Shown: positions 63,576 through 64,000 of the stretch, one piece after another
Numbering within the stretch: the stretch's first letter is position 1
Layout: each line of letters starts with the position of its first letter
Assembly (NCBI GenBank): GCA_009746045.1
Contig: RPFO01001247.1
Coordinates: 7,501-71,500, forward strand
Source of the DNA: Mesostigma viride
Lineage: Eukaryota; Streptophyta; Mesostigmatophyceae; Mesostigmatales; Mesostigmataceae
DNA: 64,000 nt
Direction of reading: 5' to 3'
Made by a program: the position numbers and the translations under genes
The notes under the pieces: generated by a model
What the model saw: the letters and a program-made list of their open reading frames with translations, nothing else
What the model was told of the DNA's origin: nothing
Databases searched by the model: none

Positions 63576-64000
63576 TGCCTGTTTCTTACTTATGTATTGT
63601 ATGTATTCCCATCCAGTGACTAAAATTCAACGAGACAACCTGCGCTGGGCCAGAAATCTGGAGAATCCAGACCATGGTAGCTTGAGCCTGCGCCGGTATC
63701 GATATTTTCCACGTTTTCGAGTATAACCCCATCTAGCTAGTGACTACCGCACCTCACCTTTGTAGCATAAGCTATGCGGCGAAAGTTGGTGCGAGAGGTC
63801 CCCAGTTCGATTCCGGTCGGATTCATTTGCAGATCGCGTTTTTCCGCGTTTTCCGCGGACCGGCACTGAACGCAAATGGTTTTCACCTTTGCGGCGTGCC
63901 TGATCAGAATATACGCTGGGCTGATTTCGATAGTACCGGCTACGCCCCCTTCTAATAAAGGAGGTTCCAGCCGTGTTCAGCCCGTCTCACGTTGCGAGAC
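63576..64000. other. terminal stretch with SINE and tRNA-like fragments
   Basis: Contains ACCTCACCTTTGTAGCATAAGC (63752-63773), shared with the SINE head, then GTTCGATTCC (about 63806), which equals a tRNA/SINE B-box consensus. No full tRNA cloverleaf can be drawn. No gene seen. Confidence 0.45.

Noticed and set aside
63752-63830. Functional tRNA gene
   Set aside because: A B-box match exists, but the T-stem has a mismatch and no acceptor or D stem can be formed.

Overview
This is a eukaryotic nuclear window: spliced genes with GT-AG introns, long micro- and minisatellites, and a 3' third full of non-LTR retrotransposons and small DNA transposons. GC-rich exons, short-to-medium introns, an inositol-phosphoceramide glucuronosyltransferase-like gene and a two-copy TTTAGGG tract fit a microalga, probably of the green lineage. 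I cannot fix the species, and a GC-rich stramenopile or haptophyte is not excluded. No organellar, bacterial or CRISPR feature is seen.

Four genes were reconstructed exon by exon; they alternate in strand. (1) 8350-5701, minus: 5-exon, ~565-aa protein with the ZGRF1/DUF2439 N-terminal domain and no helicase. (2) 9792-20724, plus: 10-exon, ~805-aa membrane-anchored calcineurin-type phosphoesterase of the acid-sphingomyelinase/endopolyphosphatase family. (3) 33853-23537, minus: 13-exon, ~756-aa golgin-like coiled-coil protein in which every exon is a multiple of three. (4) 34839-49458, plus: 12-exon, ~1094-aa GT8 glycosyltransferase with a multi-pass C-terminus, like plant IPUT1/PGSIP6. In each gene the summed exons stay in frame from ATG to stop. 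The predicted proteins suggest endomembrane and sphingolipid/phosphate work for genes 2-4, but the genes are not an operon and I infer no joint pathway.

Repeats: 1-1725 is an uninterrupted CAT array at the window edge. 2538-5235 is a chain of related tetranucleotide arrays. Most introns of genes 2 and 4 hold their own tandem array, the largest being 3.7 kb in intron 3 of gene 4.

Mobile elements: a TA-flanked MITE (21749-22197) sits inside a LINE tail. At 50-53 kb there are tail-sharing SINE copies and a 1.7-kb hAT-like element (51414-53110) with an 8-bp target duplication; a paralogous site without these insertions is at about 21.6 kb. From 55.4 to 63.6 kb there is a nest of LINEs: a minus-strand LINE (endonuclease plus reverse transcriptase remnants) is split by an ORF1-only element (56309-58312, 13-bp duplication) and by a second LINE fragment (60551-61671, 10-bp duplication), itself split by another ORF1-only copy (60713-61331, 9-bp duplication). 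The ORF1-only element shares its 3' tail with the RT-bearing LINE, suggesting a HAL1-like parasite mobilised in trans. This is the best candidate here for an undescribed system.
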